From Cysteiniphilum marinum (GTDB lineage: Bacteria > Pseudomonadota > Gammaproteobacteria > Francisellales > Francisellaceae): DNA of 64,000 nucleotides. Shown here piece after piece: positions 46,806 through 57,394 of this stretch. The notes below the pieces were generated by a model. The model did not search any database. It worked only from the letters and a program-made list of their open reading frames with translations, and was not told the origin of the DNA. Position 1 is the stretch's first letter, and each line of letters starts with the position of its first letter. The position numbers and the translations under genes are program-made. The stretch lies in assembly GCF_014857925.1 (NCBI RefSeq), contig NZ_JACYVZ010000006.1, positions 1 to 64,000 of the forward strand, written 5' to 3'.

Positions 46806-49800
46806 ATGAAGAACTGGAAAAAATTATCCTTATTCATAAGCTCAATCCTGGGAGCGCATGCGTTATATGCAAACCAGACAACAAAGCTTAGTGTAACGAC
46901 ACTCAAGCAAGATAAGCCAATAAGTAAACAGGCTGAAACTAGACATAAAAAGTTGAGTCTTGATATGAAAAATACTAAGTCTGCTGTTTTAGATGCAAGT
47001 GGTCAGAATGAACAAAACCACTCTCAAGCAAAAAATTATAAAGACCCATTGGCGTTTAGTATAGATAACAGAACAGGCAATGTTTCTATTAATGAAAACA
47101 TTATAAAGTTGCCTGGAAAGGTAAGTGATTTAGATCTAACTTTAAGCTTGCAATATGATCAATCAAGCGCTGAATTTCAACAAGAAAATGATCAAAAGAG
47201 ACACCTGTTAGGCTTGCCAGCAGGTTGGAATTATGGGTTAAGCTATATTGATCATGACCAAAGTGGTAAACAGGTTTTACATGTTAATGGTAGCGCCAGT
47301 TACCAAGTGGAAAGTGATTGGAAAACAAAAGATGGTATTAATACAAGCTTGCGCTATTATGATGTTGGCAACATGAAATTCTATGATGGTTTTGATAACG
47401 AAACACCATGTGGTAATGCAACAAAATATGTGAGCAAGCTTGTTTACCTTAATGGTCTTACTCAATATTTTAGTGCTGGGGGGTTGCTTTTATGTCAACG
47501 AGATAACTTCAACAATAAAATTAGCTATGCTTATCATCTTGCACAGGGAGCTATTGGTGAACCAACACCGTATAATGCAGCGCTTGTTTCTGTTATGGGC
47601 TCTTATGGACAAAAAGTTGCCATTAAAAATGATGGCATGGGATCAATTAATATTATTCTTCCTGATAAGCGTCAATACACACTGAAGTATGACAATATCT
47701 CTTTACAGAGCATTAAAGCACCAGATGGCGCAATAAGCACTATTAAATACATGACCGTATCACCGAGTCAAGGAACTGGTCAGAATTATGTTTTGCCGCA
47801 TCAGATTGCGACAGCAACTGGACTTGTGGTTGATTTGACATATGGTAGTATTTTAGCCTGTCCTAACTCAAGTCTTAATGGTTCTTGTATCGGGAGTCAA
47901 ACGATTGCCTTGCCTGTTGTCACAAAAGAAGTCTCCTACCCTGAAGGAGAGAATGGCAATATTACACTTGAGACGGATTATAATTTCAATGTTAACACCG
48001 GGCATGGTGGATATAGTAATAATTATACAGGTTATCCGTACTATTCACCTTATGGCATTAACTCTGCTAATAATGGACTAGATGGCTTGATGGAAAACAG
48101 CAGCATTGCAAATCCATATCAAGTAAGAGTGACCAAAGTAAATAATCAGAATGGGAAGCGAATTAGCACTCTATATACTTATAATCCTTTACATCTACTA
48201 GCTGAGCAAAAGCAATACGACAGTCAAAACAATATTATTTCGGATACAGTTTATCGTTACCCTGCCAATGTTTCAGGCAGTAGCATTAAAGTATTACCTA
48301 TTTCGCAACTACCAAGCAATTATCAAACACCTGACTGGGTTGCTAGCTGTAAATATAATTCTGGAGAGAGTTCGGGGCGCTATCATCTAGTAACAACTGA
48401 ATTTAATCCCCAAGGTCTGCCGGTAACAGTAAAAACTTATGATGGCGTTGAAAATGCTGGGAATCAACAATCATGTGACCCTCATGTCACTTTATCATCG
48501 GAAACACTGTCAAGCCTGCTGCAAACAGTACAAACGACCATCTATGATGTGCCTGCCAAAGCACCTCAAGAAGATGATGGTTTGTATGGATTGCCTGTTA
48601 CTCAAGAGGTCGTCAACTACCAGCATGATGGTGCAACTTCATCACATGTAAATATATTGAAATTAAATACGTTAAGTCCTGATGGCAAAGTCATACAGTC
48701 AAGTATTACCGGCGCAGTTAAAGACACTCCTGCGCTCAACAGTTTACTCGGCAAAATTAAGCGCCGAGCTCAGCTATCATCGATGTTAGCAGAAGACATC
48801 TCTAGTTCTATTGATTGGGATACTAGTAAAGGTTTGCCTAAACAAACCAACTATAAATATGACAGTACTGGGCGTAATACTTTTAGCGGTCTTTCTTGGT
48901 ATCAATCACCTACACTTATGATGGCTTTAGATAATAAACTTCCTTCAGGACCTGCTAGCACACATAGTGCAACAAGCTACAAGCAATTACCTGCGGATCA
49001 TTTTAGCTGTGCTAGCAATATCTCAGACCCTGTATTACAAGTTACATCAACAGATGCGCTTGGTCATAATAAAACTAAATTGATATGTTTATCAAATGGA
49101 GAACTTTTGTCTCAGACCGACGCTAATGGCAACACAACGCAGTATAGATACAATGTGGCTGGACAAAAAATAGCAGAGATACAACCAAATGGTGTTTGTA
49201 CTGCAACACAAATATTCTATGCAAATAACCAACAGGTAGAGCAAACAGATGTTTGTATTAATAGCAAAGTCACACGACCTAAATTACCTGATGGATTTAC
49301 AGGAAATATTAGTATACAAGTGATGCATGACTTGTCAAAAAACAGTATTAAAAGTGCATTAGATGGTGATCAAAATATCAAGGTTTTCGATGGAGCAGGA
49401 AATACATCAGCGGTACTTGACAACTTGGGGAATAATGGCAGTTTACGAGTGCTCGAGAAAGATCAATATAATGATTTTGGGCAGCTAGAAAGTAAAATTA
49501 AGTGGCCTGATAGCTTGGCTCTTAAGTCCACTTATGCCTATGATGATCAAGGACGCCAAATAAGTGTGACTGATGCTCAAGGTAATACGAACACCAAGCT
49601 TTATGACGATTTAAACCAAAGGTATATGACCTGTTTTAATGGTTATAAGCAAAGTATTGTATTCTTAAATAATAAAGGCAAGCCAAAGTCAAGTTTCTCA
49701 ATTCCATTGCCTACTCAAAGAAGCATGGATTTAAGCGCACAATCATTAGGTGTTGCTGGAGGAGACTGTTCTTGGAGTAGTACCAACGCTAGTTTAACAA

Positions 49801-51593
49801 GCTTGATAGCAACAACAGTATCAAATAGTGATGACACTTTATCGGCACAACAATTTTATGATGGCTTAGGAAATCCGGTTAATACGATCGTGGGCAATTA
49901 TCAACTAGACAATACACTAAGCTTTGGAACGATGTCTACTGATATGATGCAACGCTTAGATGCTAATTCTGGACAATATCAATGTAAATCTGGGCAATCG
50001 GATTGCACGAATGCACATTCACAATATGATTTCTCAAATAAGCTTACTCAATATCTTGTTACTGGTAACTATCAAAGTAATGGTCAAACGACTCAGCAAA
50101 TAGCTAAAAGTAATTGGACACGTGATTTATTTGGCAACACTGCGAGCAAGACACTTGTTATTCAAAATGGTAGCTCACTACAAACAGCTGCACTTGGTTT
50201 AGCAAGCGAGGATATTGCTGATTCAGATAGCTATATTTATAATAAAACCAATCAGCTGATCTCCGAGTCAACACCAGAGCCTGTGTCAGAAGGCTCGAGC
50301 TTATATGATCCTAATTATAAACAGCATACCGAATACTGGATGTATGATAGCGTTGGTAATATGATCACACATACCAGTTTTGCTGGTGTTAAATTCTATT
50401 CTCAGTATGATAATATGAACCGTAATACACAAATTTGCTATTATGACCCGCAAGATCCATCCGATCCAAGCAAACCTTATTATGTGACTCAGTTCAAATA
50501 TGACACCATTAGCGGTCAACCATTGGTGGCTTATAAGTTTGATATAGCTGATACGAAAAATTGCACGCCTGGTGAGTTTAATCCCGTGATAAAACCAGAC
50601 AATGCTTCTGCGATTAGTTATCGTTATGACAGTGCTGGCAATACCATTAGTAAAACAGTATTTGACCCTGTTGTAGGACTTGTCGGCAAAACGCAAGATC
50701 AAGGCATTCAGCTTACTAATGGCTATGATCACCAAAATCGATTAACGTGCACTTCTGATGCTGTTGCATTTGATCATGATCAAAATTGTCCTACTTACTT
50801 TGAAGTAGGTGATGTGGCAAGTCCCGGACAATATGTGACAACATATCAATATTACAATGCAGCAGAACCGCAAAAGCAAGGTGAGCTTCACGCTGTTTGC
50901 CGCGGCAGTGACTGTATCGTTTATGACTATTATACCAGGGGTATGGATAACGGCGCCTATCAGGCCTATGCAGGCAAGATGATGAGCAAAGCGATTATTC
51001 ATAATCCTATAAATAGTTTTGATCCAGCAAAATTACCCAGTACGAGTAGCCTAAGTTCATGTTCAGTTGCTAGTAATAAGCCATGCATTATTTCAGATAC
51101 GTTTTATAACTATGATGATCAAAAACGTCCATTGAGTATTACGACGTGCAAAGATGCGCAATGTAGCCCATTAAGCCCTACAGCAGATGATGTAATACTG
51201 AGTATTAGTTACCGTTATGATCATCTAAATCGAATTACTCAGACAGTACATCAATCTGGAGAATATCCAGATAACCTTGATTTAAACTATGATGAAACCT
51301 ATGGGTATGACTCATTGAGCCGCTTAATCATGGACACTGTTTACAAAATTGCACAAGCGAGGGTTGGAGTGTCTGCATTGGGCGTCAGTGATGGTGCGCA
51401 GATTCAAAAAACGCAATACAGTTATGATTCTGCAGGAAACGTGATGTGTAAAGCTGTTAATAATAGTTTTGCTGGTATGGATAATACTGGTCTTAAAACT
51501 TACCGACAAACATTTAGTTACAACGTTGACAATCAGCTGATTAATCAAATTACTCAGGATACCAGTAGCACACTTGCACAAACGACTTGCTAG
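46806..51593 (+). CDS. Large secreted Rhs/YD-repeat shell protein lacking the core
   Basis: This protein has 1595 residues. A signal peptide spans 1-22 (MKNWKKLSLFISSILGAHAL, cut after YA). The linker is Lys/Gln-rich to about 75, followed by a WapA/TcC-like N-terminal module (about 79-150: PLAFSIDNRTGNVSI, DLDLTLSLQYDQS, GLPAGWNYGLSYI). Dozens of YD-type repeats follow to the end, for example YDSTGRN, YRYNVAGQ, YAYDDQGRQISVTDAQGN, YRYDSAGNTIS, YGYDSLSRL and YSYDSAGNV. It stops after FSYNVDNQLINQI, without the DGEYxD..RFYxP..RDxx..DPxGH core of complete Rhs proteins. AAGGA precedes the ATG. The next gene starts 11 bp later. It is probably a hollow beta-cage shell as in Rhs/TcC proteins. Confidence 0.85.
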   Translation: MKNWKKLSLFISSILGAHALYANQTTKLSVTTLKQDKPISKQAETRHKKLSLDMKNTKSAVLDASGQNEQNHSQAKNYKDPLAFSIDNRTGNVSINENIIKLPGKVSDLDLTLSLQYDQSSAEFQQENDQKRHLLGLPAGWNYGLSYIDHDQSGKQVLHVNGSASYQVESDWKTKDGINTSLRYYDVGNMKFYDGFDNETPCGNATKYVSKLVYLNGLTQYFSAGGLLLCQRDNFNNKISYAYHLAQGAIGEPTPYNAALVSVMGSYGQKVAIKNDGMGSINIILPDKRQYTLKYDNISLQSIKAPDGAISTIKYMTVSPSQGTGQNYVLPHQIATATGLVVDLTYGSILACPNSSLNGSCIGSQTIALPVVTKEVSYPEGENGNITLETDYNFNVNTGHGGYSNNYTGYPYYSPYGINSANNGLDGLMENSSIANPYQVRVTKVNNQNGKRISTLYTYNPLHLLAEQKQYDSQNNIISDTVYRYPANVSGSSIKVLPISQLPSNYQTPDWVASCKYNSGESSGRYHLVTTEFNPQGLPVTVKTYDGVENAGNQQSCDPHVTLSSETLSSLLQTVQTTIYDVPAKAPQEDDGLYGLPVTQEVVNYQHDGATSSHVNILKLNTLSPDGKVIQSSITGAVKDTPALNSLLGKIKRRAQLSSMLAEDISSSIDWDTSKGLPKQTNYKYDSTGRNTFSGLSWYQSPTLMMALDNKLPSGPASTHSATSYKQLPADHFSCASNISDPVLQVTSTDALGHNKTKLICLSNGELLSQTDANGNTTQYRYNVAGQKIAEIQPNGVCTATQIFYANNQQVEQTDVCINSKVTRPKLPDGFTGNISIQVMHDLSKNSIKSALDGDQNIKVFDGAGNTSAVLDNLGNNGSLRVLEKDQYNDFGQLESKIKWPDSLALKSTYAYDDQGRQISVTDAQGNTNTKLYDDLNQRYMTCFNGYKQSIVFLNNKGKPKSSFSIPLPTQRSMDLSAQSLGVAGGDCSWSSTNASLTSLIATTVSNSDDTLSAQQFYDGLGNPVNTIVGNYQLDNTLSFGTMSTDMMQRLDANSGQYQCKSGQSDCTNAHSQYDFSNKLTQYLVTGNYQSNGQTTQQIAKSNWTRDLFGNTASKTLVIQNGSSLQTAALGLASEDIADSDSYIYNKTNQLISESTPEPVSEGSSLYDPNYKQHTEYWMYDSVGNMITHTSFAGVKFYSQYDNMNRNTQICYYDPQDPSDPSKPYYVTQFKYDTISGQPLVAYKFDIADTKNCTPGEFNPVIKPDNASAISYRYDSAGNTISKTVFDPVVGLVGKTQDQGIQLTNGYDHQNRLTCTSDAVAFDHDQNCPTYFEVGDVASPGQYVTTYQYYNAAEPQKQGELHAVCRGSDCIVYDYYTRGMDNGAYQAYAGKMMSKAIIHNPINSFDPAKLPSTSSLSSCSVASNKPCIISDTFYNYDDQKRPLSITTCKDAQCSPLSPTADDVILSISYRYDHLNRITQTVHQSGEYPDNLDLNYDETYGYDSLSRLIMDTVYKIAQARVGVSALGVSDGAQIQKTQYSYDSAGNVMCKAVNNSFAGMDNTGLKTYRQTFSYNVDNQLINQITQDTSSTLAQTTC

Positions 51594-51604
51594 GAAAATT
51601 TAAG

Positions 51605-53125
51605 ATGCGCCCTGATTGCCTTTTCTTTTTAACATTGTCTTTAATATTCCTTATGCCATTGAAGCTTTATGCATGTCATGTGGATTATGATAGTAATGGC
51701 AACCTTACGGTAGATACGTCATGTAATCTTTATTTCTATAACGCTCAAAATGAGTTAATTTCTTTTAAAAATATGACAACACACAAGAGAGCTTTTTTCA
51801 GCTATAACTCAGAAGGCTTATTAGAAGAAAAGGCAATATTATCTAAGCACCGTTTATATATTTACAACTCAAATGGAAAGTTGATAAACAGCCTTATTAA
51901 GGCACAATCGTTAGCAACAGCCTATTTGACAAGAGGTGAGCGTATTGTTGTAGATAATCATATAGCAAGCGAACAATATTTGATTTCTGATGCGTTGGGA
52001 ACAAATTATCTACAGCTGAATTCTCACAGTGAAATATCACAGCATTTTAACTATCAAAGCTTTGGCGCATTAGTCAACTTCGCGGGGGGCGATGCCAAGG
52101 ATGGCACAACAAGTTTTGATGCATTGCCTTTGTTATATCATGGTCAATATCTTGATAGACTAAGTGATTTAATTTACTTACATTCGCGGTTTTACAATCC
52201 AAAATTAATAAGATTTATACAGCGTGACAATTATTCTTTATTGAATCGATATAACTATGTCAATAGCAATCCAATTAATAACACTGATCCAAGTGGACAC
52301 ATGAGTTTTGGTTTGATGGATATGATAGCAGGCACTGGTTTTGCCTTGGCAACCTCCGTTGTAACGGCACTTTCACCAGAGTTCTCTTATATGGCTGCGT
52401 CTTTTTTTGTGGCTAGTAATTCAGCACCTGCTGGCATGGATATGACTCTTGATTTATTACATCATAAGTTTCTTTCTGGCGTTTCTAATGCTTTACTGAT
52501 GCTATCTGGTGTTGCAGGCTCGATATCAGCGCAACCTGAAATGATGCTTCCATCTGTAAGAAAACTTGCCGCTGGTGAGATAGAAAGAGACTCAGCAGAT
52601 GGCATAGCCGCACTTGATTTAAAAGATCGCTATCAAACCTTTTCATCAACCATTTCTAGCATTTTAGGTGGCGCTGCATCAGGCTTAGCTAACCCATATA
52701 TCTCTAGTCATAATGGCGGCATATATAACTCTGCAGCCATCAGTGCCATCACAGGTTTTGCTAGTGGTCAATTTTATGGTTATCTAAGTAATAAGTTAGG
52801 TAAAAATGAAAATGTATGGAAAAATGCACTGCTTGGCAGTATCAGGTCTGGCATTAGCGGTATCATAAATGCATCACCTGTTCTCATCAGTCAAGAGTTA
52901 GCAGGGAAGAAATTCACACTAACTGAAGGTCTGTCTCAGGGTATTCCTTTTCTTTTTGGTGGTATATCAGGTCTAAGCCAAAACTATCTTAGAGATGCCT
53001 ATCAAAATTCAAGTCCGATGCGTTTGGCAGTCGCAAGCATGTTTCGCACAGGCTACCTTTCTATTAGGGCACCTATTGGCAATGCCGTGTCTTCGGGAAC
53101 ACTTAATACACTTTTCAGCAATTAA
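51605..53125 (+). CDS. Short secreted Rhs tip protein D
   Basis: This is a 506-residue protein. The signal peptide (residues 1-23) is followed directly by Cys24. The YD repeat has a second Cys at 40 (CHVDYDSNGNL...SCN). The core at about 177-232 includes YHGQYLDRLSDLIYLHSRFY, IRFIQRDNY and DPSGH; it also keeps the DALGTNYL element of canonical cores. The 274-residue tail (MIAGTGFALATSVVTALSPE, SSILGGAASGLANPYISS) matches no other tail here. The ATG at 51605 uses AGGA overlapping the stop codon of the large gene, so it is likely coupled to it. An ORF reading from 51587 starts at TTG and is unlikely. Confidence 0.8.
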   Translation: MRPDCLFFLTLSLIFLMPLKLYACHVDYDSNGNLTVDTSCNLYFYNAQNELISFKNMTTHKRAFFSYNSEGLLEEKAILSKHRLYIYNSNGKLINSLIKAQSLATAYLTRGERIVVDNHIASEQYLISDALGTNYLQLNSHSEISQHFNYQSFGALVNFAGGDAKDGTTSFDALPLLYHGQYLDRLSDLIYLHSRFYNPKLIRFIQRDNYSLLNRYNYVNSNPINNTDPSGHMSFGLMDMIAGTGFALATSVVTALSPEFSYMAASFFVASNSAPAGMDMTLDLLHHKFLSGVSNALLMLSGVAGSISAQPEMMLPSVRKLAAGEIERDSADGIAALDLKDRYQTFSSTISSILGGAASGLANPYISSHNGGIYNSAAISAITGFASGQFYGYLSNKLGKNENVWKNALLGSIRSGISGIINASPVLISQELAGKKFTLTEGLSQGIPFLFGGISGLSQNYLRDAYQNSSPMRLAVASMFRTGYLSIRAPIGNAVSSGTLNTLFSN

Positions 53126-53141
53126 TATTTAGGGAAAATCT

Positions 53142-54677
53142 ATGAACTTAAAACAACTAAAAGTAGCTACTATAGGTATCTTAACAAGTCTTACTGTTTT
53201 TAATATGGGCATTGCACATTGTCAATTTAGCTATGATAGTAATGGTAATTTAGTCAGTGACAATCAATGCAATCACTATCAATACAACGATGCAAATCAA
53301 CTAACTGGTTATTTCAACGCACAATCAAATATGCAGTATCATTATTATTTCAACCCTGCTGGCTTGCGTGATGGTAAAATATATAATCAGGTGAAAATTG
53401 GCTTTATCTATAGTGGGCATCAACAAATCAGTAACAGCATTGAACAAGAAAACAAAACCATTTCTGGCTATCTACAGCATCAAGTGCGTTATATTGAGCA
53501 ACAAAATCAGAAGACTAGCCAGTATTTTGTGCAATCGCATCATAATCAGACTGATTTGATTGTAAATAATAAACTAAATATTACAAGTCAATACAATTAC
53601 ACAGCTTACGGTCAGGCACGTTTCTTGACTAAGTCAAAGGTGATAAGTAGTGATCCATTATTTAATAACCCATTGGGTTATGACGGCGAATATAAAGATT
53701 CTGAGAGCGGACTTATTTATCTTCGTGCACGCTTTTATAGCCCGAATTTTATGCACTTTGTGCAGCGTGATAGTTATCAATTAAGCAATCGCTACAACTT
53801 TAGCAATGACAATCCTATTAATATGATTGATCCAACAGGTCACTATTCATTTGGTGACTTTATTGACGATGCTGGTAAGTATGCATTTAGTGGTTTTAAT
53901 ATTAAAAAGGCATTTAAAAATTTTGGGACTTTTGCTGCAGGGTTTGGCACGATGATTGCTGGAGGTCTTGTAATGTATGCCACAGGGGGGGCTGGATTAG
54001 TCGGTGAAGGTGGTTGGTTGGCAAGTGGTTCGGAAGATGGCTTTTTTGCCAATATTGGAAATTGGTTTGGAAAAGGGGGATTTAAATCAGCAACTAATGG
54101 CCTTTTACACGCAGGTGGCGCTGCTGCTTTTTCTACCGGGTTGAATATGGATATTCTTGCGGGCCATGGGATTAGTCTATATAAAGGCAATAAAATTCTA
54201 AGAGATTTTGCTTGGAAACAATTAAGTGTTGCTGCAATTGTCGGTGCAGGCACAGGGCTAGCGGGTTTTATGACTTCAGGAATTGGTAGTGCCATTTCAG
54301 AAAGCGCAAGCTCAAAGATGGCAGGTTATCTTGCTGATTTTACGATTCAAGGTGGGCTTGGTGCATCTGCTGGTATTGCGTATACCGAGGCGATGACAAA
54401 ATATGTCTATGGTGTTGATATCCCAACTAGCATGCTATTAAAGCCAGCACTTGCCGGCGGTTTAATTGGTGCACTCGCTGGCATTTCTGTACGTTTTGCC
54501 AATCGCAATGTAGTCGACTCTTCTGATGGAGTCGATGCCTCCCGTCTTTTAAAATCCAGTGATACTCTAACTAAAGATCAGATTCTAACAAATGATTATT
54601 ATCAGTCTAAGTCTTCAGCTGACATGAGTGAAACCTCTAATACAGCAGTATCATATCCAGAGAAGCTCCTGGAATAA
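53142..54677 (+). CDS. Short secreted Rhs tip protein E
   Basis: This is a 511-residue protein with a signal peptide (1-25) followed by Cys and a second Cys sixteen residues on (CQFSYDSNGNL...QC). The core at about 180-234 includes YDGEYKDSESGLIYLRARFY, MHFVQRDSY and DPTGH. The 277-residue tail is glycine-rich (FAAGFGTMIAGGLVMYATGG; LSVAAIVGAGTGLAGFMTSG; LKPALAGGLIGALAGISV) and ends in a polar stretch from about 455. Glycine-zipper-like repeats suggest membrane insertion. It begins 16 bp after protein D and is probably cotranscribed. Confidence 0.8.
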   Translation: MNLKQLKVATIGILTSLTVFNMGIAHCQFSYDSNGNLVSDNQCNHYQYNDANQLTGYFNAQSNMQYHYYFNPAGLRDGKIYNQVKIGFIYSGHQQISNSIEQENKTISGYLQHQVRYIEQQNQKTSQYFVQSHHNQTDLIVNNKLNITSQYNYTAYGQARFLTKSKVISSDPLFNNPLGYDGEYKDSESGLIYLRARFYSPNFMHFVQRDSYQLSNRYNFSNDNPINMIDPTGHYSFGDFIDDAGKYAFSGFNIKKAFKNFGTFAAGFGTMIAGGLVMYATGGAGLVGEGGWLASGSEDGFFANIGNWFGKGGFKSATNGLLHAGGAAAFSTGLNMDILAGHGISLYKGNKILRDFAWKQLSVAAIVGAGTGLAGFMTSGIGSAISESASSKMAGYLADFTIQGGLGASAGIAYTEAMTKYVYGVDIPTSMLLKPALAGGLIGALAGISVRFANRNVVDSSDGVDASRLLKSSDTLTKDQILTNDYYQSKSSADMSETSNTAVSYPEKLLE

Positions 54678-54798
54678 TTAAATAATCGCATGATAAGTAG
54701 GCAGAATAAAGAGCGCGTTTTAAAGTCAAAAATGTTCACTATTAGACCTGTTTAGCCGTTGCTATGATTATTTTATTTAACGTCAAAAAGGATTAACC

Positions 54799-57387
54799 AT
54801 GAATAATACAACAAAGAAAAGTTTTTTATATACGCTACTATTGTCTGCCTCGATTGCAGGTTTTGCTAATAGGCAGCCAATTAAAATAAATAATAATACA
54901 GATATGCCACTGGCATATAATGTGATTTTATATCATGATATTAGCATGGCGGACGGTGCTCAAAACGGCGTCATAAATGCTAATAGTAGTAAAGTCTTAT
55001 TCGTAAATAAAGACTTTTGGAAAGGTTCAGATGATGGTTTATCTACCGTGTTTTGCGGTGGAGCTACTCCTGATCATGATAATGGTGTGAGTAATACGGA
55101 TTGCTCTATATTTTCCTTGGATTTATTCCCTAATCTGGTTGATACAAGTGATAGCTTAAAAGAAACACCGTTGACCGTTAACTTCACTGGAGTAGAAAAC
55201 CTTGATGGAAGTAACTCTATCGCAGTAAATGGCTTCAGTAATACTGATAGTCAGTATACTGTAAACTATGGCTATAATTGTACGTCAAGCAACCAAGGCG
55301 TCCCCGTGCTGGACACCATTGCTTTTTCCGGTGACTGTTATGTTGATATTAACGTCAATAAGACCATAAATTCAAATTTGCCTAAAATCAATACAACTCT
55401 TGTGAGTTCTGGTAGCAGCATTGCTGGATTCATTCTGGATGATCATAATTTATATCACATTGAGGTTGATCGTTCTAAAAATAACCAATTTGCTGTGGCG
55501 CCACCACTTAATGGTGTTTTTTATCAAGTACAAACACAAGACAAGAAAACTTATGATTTTTACCCTACCACAGGACTTATCTATAATCAAAATGGGACAG
55601 TATCTCCAAATAATTTTTCATTTTATCTAAGCCTGCCGAAGACAGATAAAATGGCTAATATCACTGAGTGCACCAGTGACTTTATTGCAGAAAATAGCAG
55701 CAATAAACCTATCTGTCATCATGCAATCTGGCATCAATCAGTACAGCTGAGTAATGATAGTAATAAGGGGGAGTTTAATATTAATGATACTGTTAGTTTA
55801 AATTTCATTAATCCACAAGAATCATCAGTATACGATGATGGTAGCTTTGCTTTGCCGGTGCTCGTGACTATTAAAGATCAGAATAACAATATCATCCCAA
55901 TCACTGACCCTGTTTACCAGCATTTGTTTTTTGTTGATACTGAGCGTAAGCAGATTATTACAAATGATATTTCTAATACAAGTGGCGTGGCAATTGTGTC
56001 AGCTGAAAATGCATGGCTGCATGGACTTATGGGCAATAGTAACTATGCAGCAAAGTATACGTATGCTGATAATATTTCTAATCCAAATAATGGAAAAATG
56101 TTCTATATATACTCCACAAACCCAACAAACCTTAGTATTGCTCCAGCTTTATGTGTAAACAATGGTACATCGGTTTCTTGTTTATCTGGTATGTCGAGCC
56201 TCTCGCCAACCAATATCAGTACTTTGCATATCACAGATGATAATAATAATAATAGTATTTATAGCTCTTCTAATGATCCATCAGCATCTCGTAACTTAAT
56301 GTTGCGACATCAAAGTACTACTGCTGGGGATGCGTGTGGTAAACTTGAAAATCCAAATACACCGGCATTAAATTATATTCTAAATAGTCGCCCGTTACCT
56401 GACCCAAATGATAATCTTCCTTATGGTGCCTATTATGTTTTGCCTGGGCTATCTGATTGTAGCCTGAATCATGGTGTTTTTTGCAACAATACGGCAAGAA
56501 AAAACTCAGGATATTCAGGGAATATTCGCTATTACCTACAAGACGACAATAATGTATCCCTACAGTTTCTAAATTTCAGTTATTTGGGTGATAGTGAAAG
56601 CTGTAACAATAGCAACAGCTGTACACATATCAGTAATATGCTATGGACCAAACAGCTTAATTTAAGTGATGCTAATGATTACACAGATACTTGGCAAGGC
56701 AGTTATCAGCATAAGGATAGTCCTAAAGGGGATCATGCTATATTGTTTGATAACTGTGGTGATGCAATTAAATATACAATGCCTGATAACTCTCCTAATA
56801 GAAATAATCCCGGCTCTGGTTCTAGTCAGTATCAAGGAGATGTTGTATTTTACAATGATTTCCCATATTCAATCGTGCTTCGTTTAATTTCTTTATCAGA
56901 TAATGGAATTAATCACATTCACCTTGGTGATGGTATAGTGATTGGCGCACATAATTCGATACGCATGAATTTAGCAACCAAAGATATTCATGAAGAAACA
57001 AGTGGTATTGAAATAGATAATATCGCTGGCATGAAGTTATTTAGCTACCAGCTCACAAATGCTGTTTTTAAGCAGGCAGATGGTAATCCTTATAGCTCAC
57101 ATGGGTTATTAGGAAGTGTTGGCATTTCATCAATGGGTGACCCTGCTTGCCGTATTCCAGTTTATATTCAGGCTTTTTATAAGAAAAATGGTGGTGATGA
57201 ATATGGTGCTGGTGGTGATGCCGCCGGACAAGCGGTAGGAATGGTCGTTATGATGCCATACACCAAAGACAACTCTAAGTTCAACCAAGTTGAAAATTAT
57301 AGTAATGACATGTTATCAGGCAATAGAGATATAATTAGGGTGAATCCATATACGTGTTCACCATCCGGGTTAAATAGTATTTTGTAG
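54799..57387 (+). CDS. Large secreted protein, paralogue of 38169-41075; unknown family
   Basis: This 862-residue protein has a signal peptide (MNNTTKKSFLYTLLLSASIA, cut near GFA). The mature part is Asn/Ser/Gly-rich and beta-like, with Cys residues spaced as in the 968-residue paralogue, and no membrane helices. Conserved blocks include PPLNGVFYQV, FYPTTGLIYNQNGTVSPN, NYAAKYT, ENPNTPALNYI and YGAYYVLPGLSDCSLNHGVF. AAAAAGG precedes the start. It directly precedes tip F (7 bp), whereas its paralogue follows tip A. The function is unknown. Confidence 0.7.
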   Translation: MNNTTKKSFLYTLLLSASIAGFANRQPIKINNNTDMPLAYNVILYHDISMADGAQNGVINANSSKVLFVNKDFWKGSDDGLSTVFCGGATPDHDNGVSNTDCSIFSLDLFPNLVDTSDSLKETPLTVNFTGVENLDGSNSIAVNGFSNTDSQYTVNYGYNCTSSNQGVPVLDTIAFSGDCYVDINVNKTINSNLPKINTTLVSSGSSIAGFILDDHNLYHIEVDRSKNNQFAVAPPLNGVFYQVQTQDKKTYDFYPTTGLIYNQNGTVSPNNFSFYLSLPKTDKMANITECTSDFIAENSSNKPICHHAIWHQSVQLSNDSNKGEFNINDTVSLNFINPQESSVYDDGSFALPVLVTIKDQNNNIIPITDPVYQHLFFVDTERKQIITNDISNTSGVAIVSAENAWLHGLMGNSNYAAKYTYADNISNPNNGKMFYIYSTNPTNLSIAPALCVNNGTSVSCLSGMSSLSPTNISTLHITDDNNNNSIYSSSNDPSASRNLMLRHQSTTAGDACGKLENPNTPALNYILNSRPLPDPNDNLPYGAYYVLPGLSDCSLNHGVFCNNTARKNSGYSGNIRYYLQDDNNVSLQFLNFSYLGDSESCNNSNSCTHISNMLWTKQLNLSDANDYTDTWQGSYQHKDSPKGDHAILFDNCGDAIKYTMPDNSPNRNNPGSGSSQYQGDVVFYNDFPYSIVLRLISLSDNGINHIHLGDGIVIGAHNSIRMNLATKDIHEETSGIEIDNIAGMKLFSYQLTNAVFKQADGNPYSSHGLLGSVGISSMGDPACRIPVYIQAFYKKNGGDEYGAGGDAAGQAVGMVVMMPYTKDNSKFNQVENYSNDMLSGNRDIIRVNPYTCSPSGLNSIL

Positions 57388-57394
57388 GTTACAA

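Noticed and set aside
51587-51605. The large Rhs gene and tip D as one gene split by a sequencing frameshift
   Set aside because: Tip D has its own ATG, a ribosome site overlapping the previous stop, and a clear signal peptide, and five other tips have the same design. A single error cannot produce that, though resequencing should still confirm the junction.
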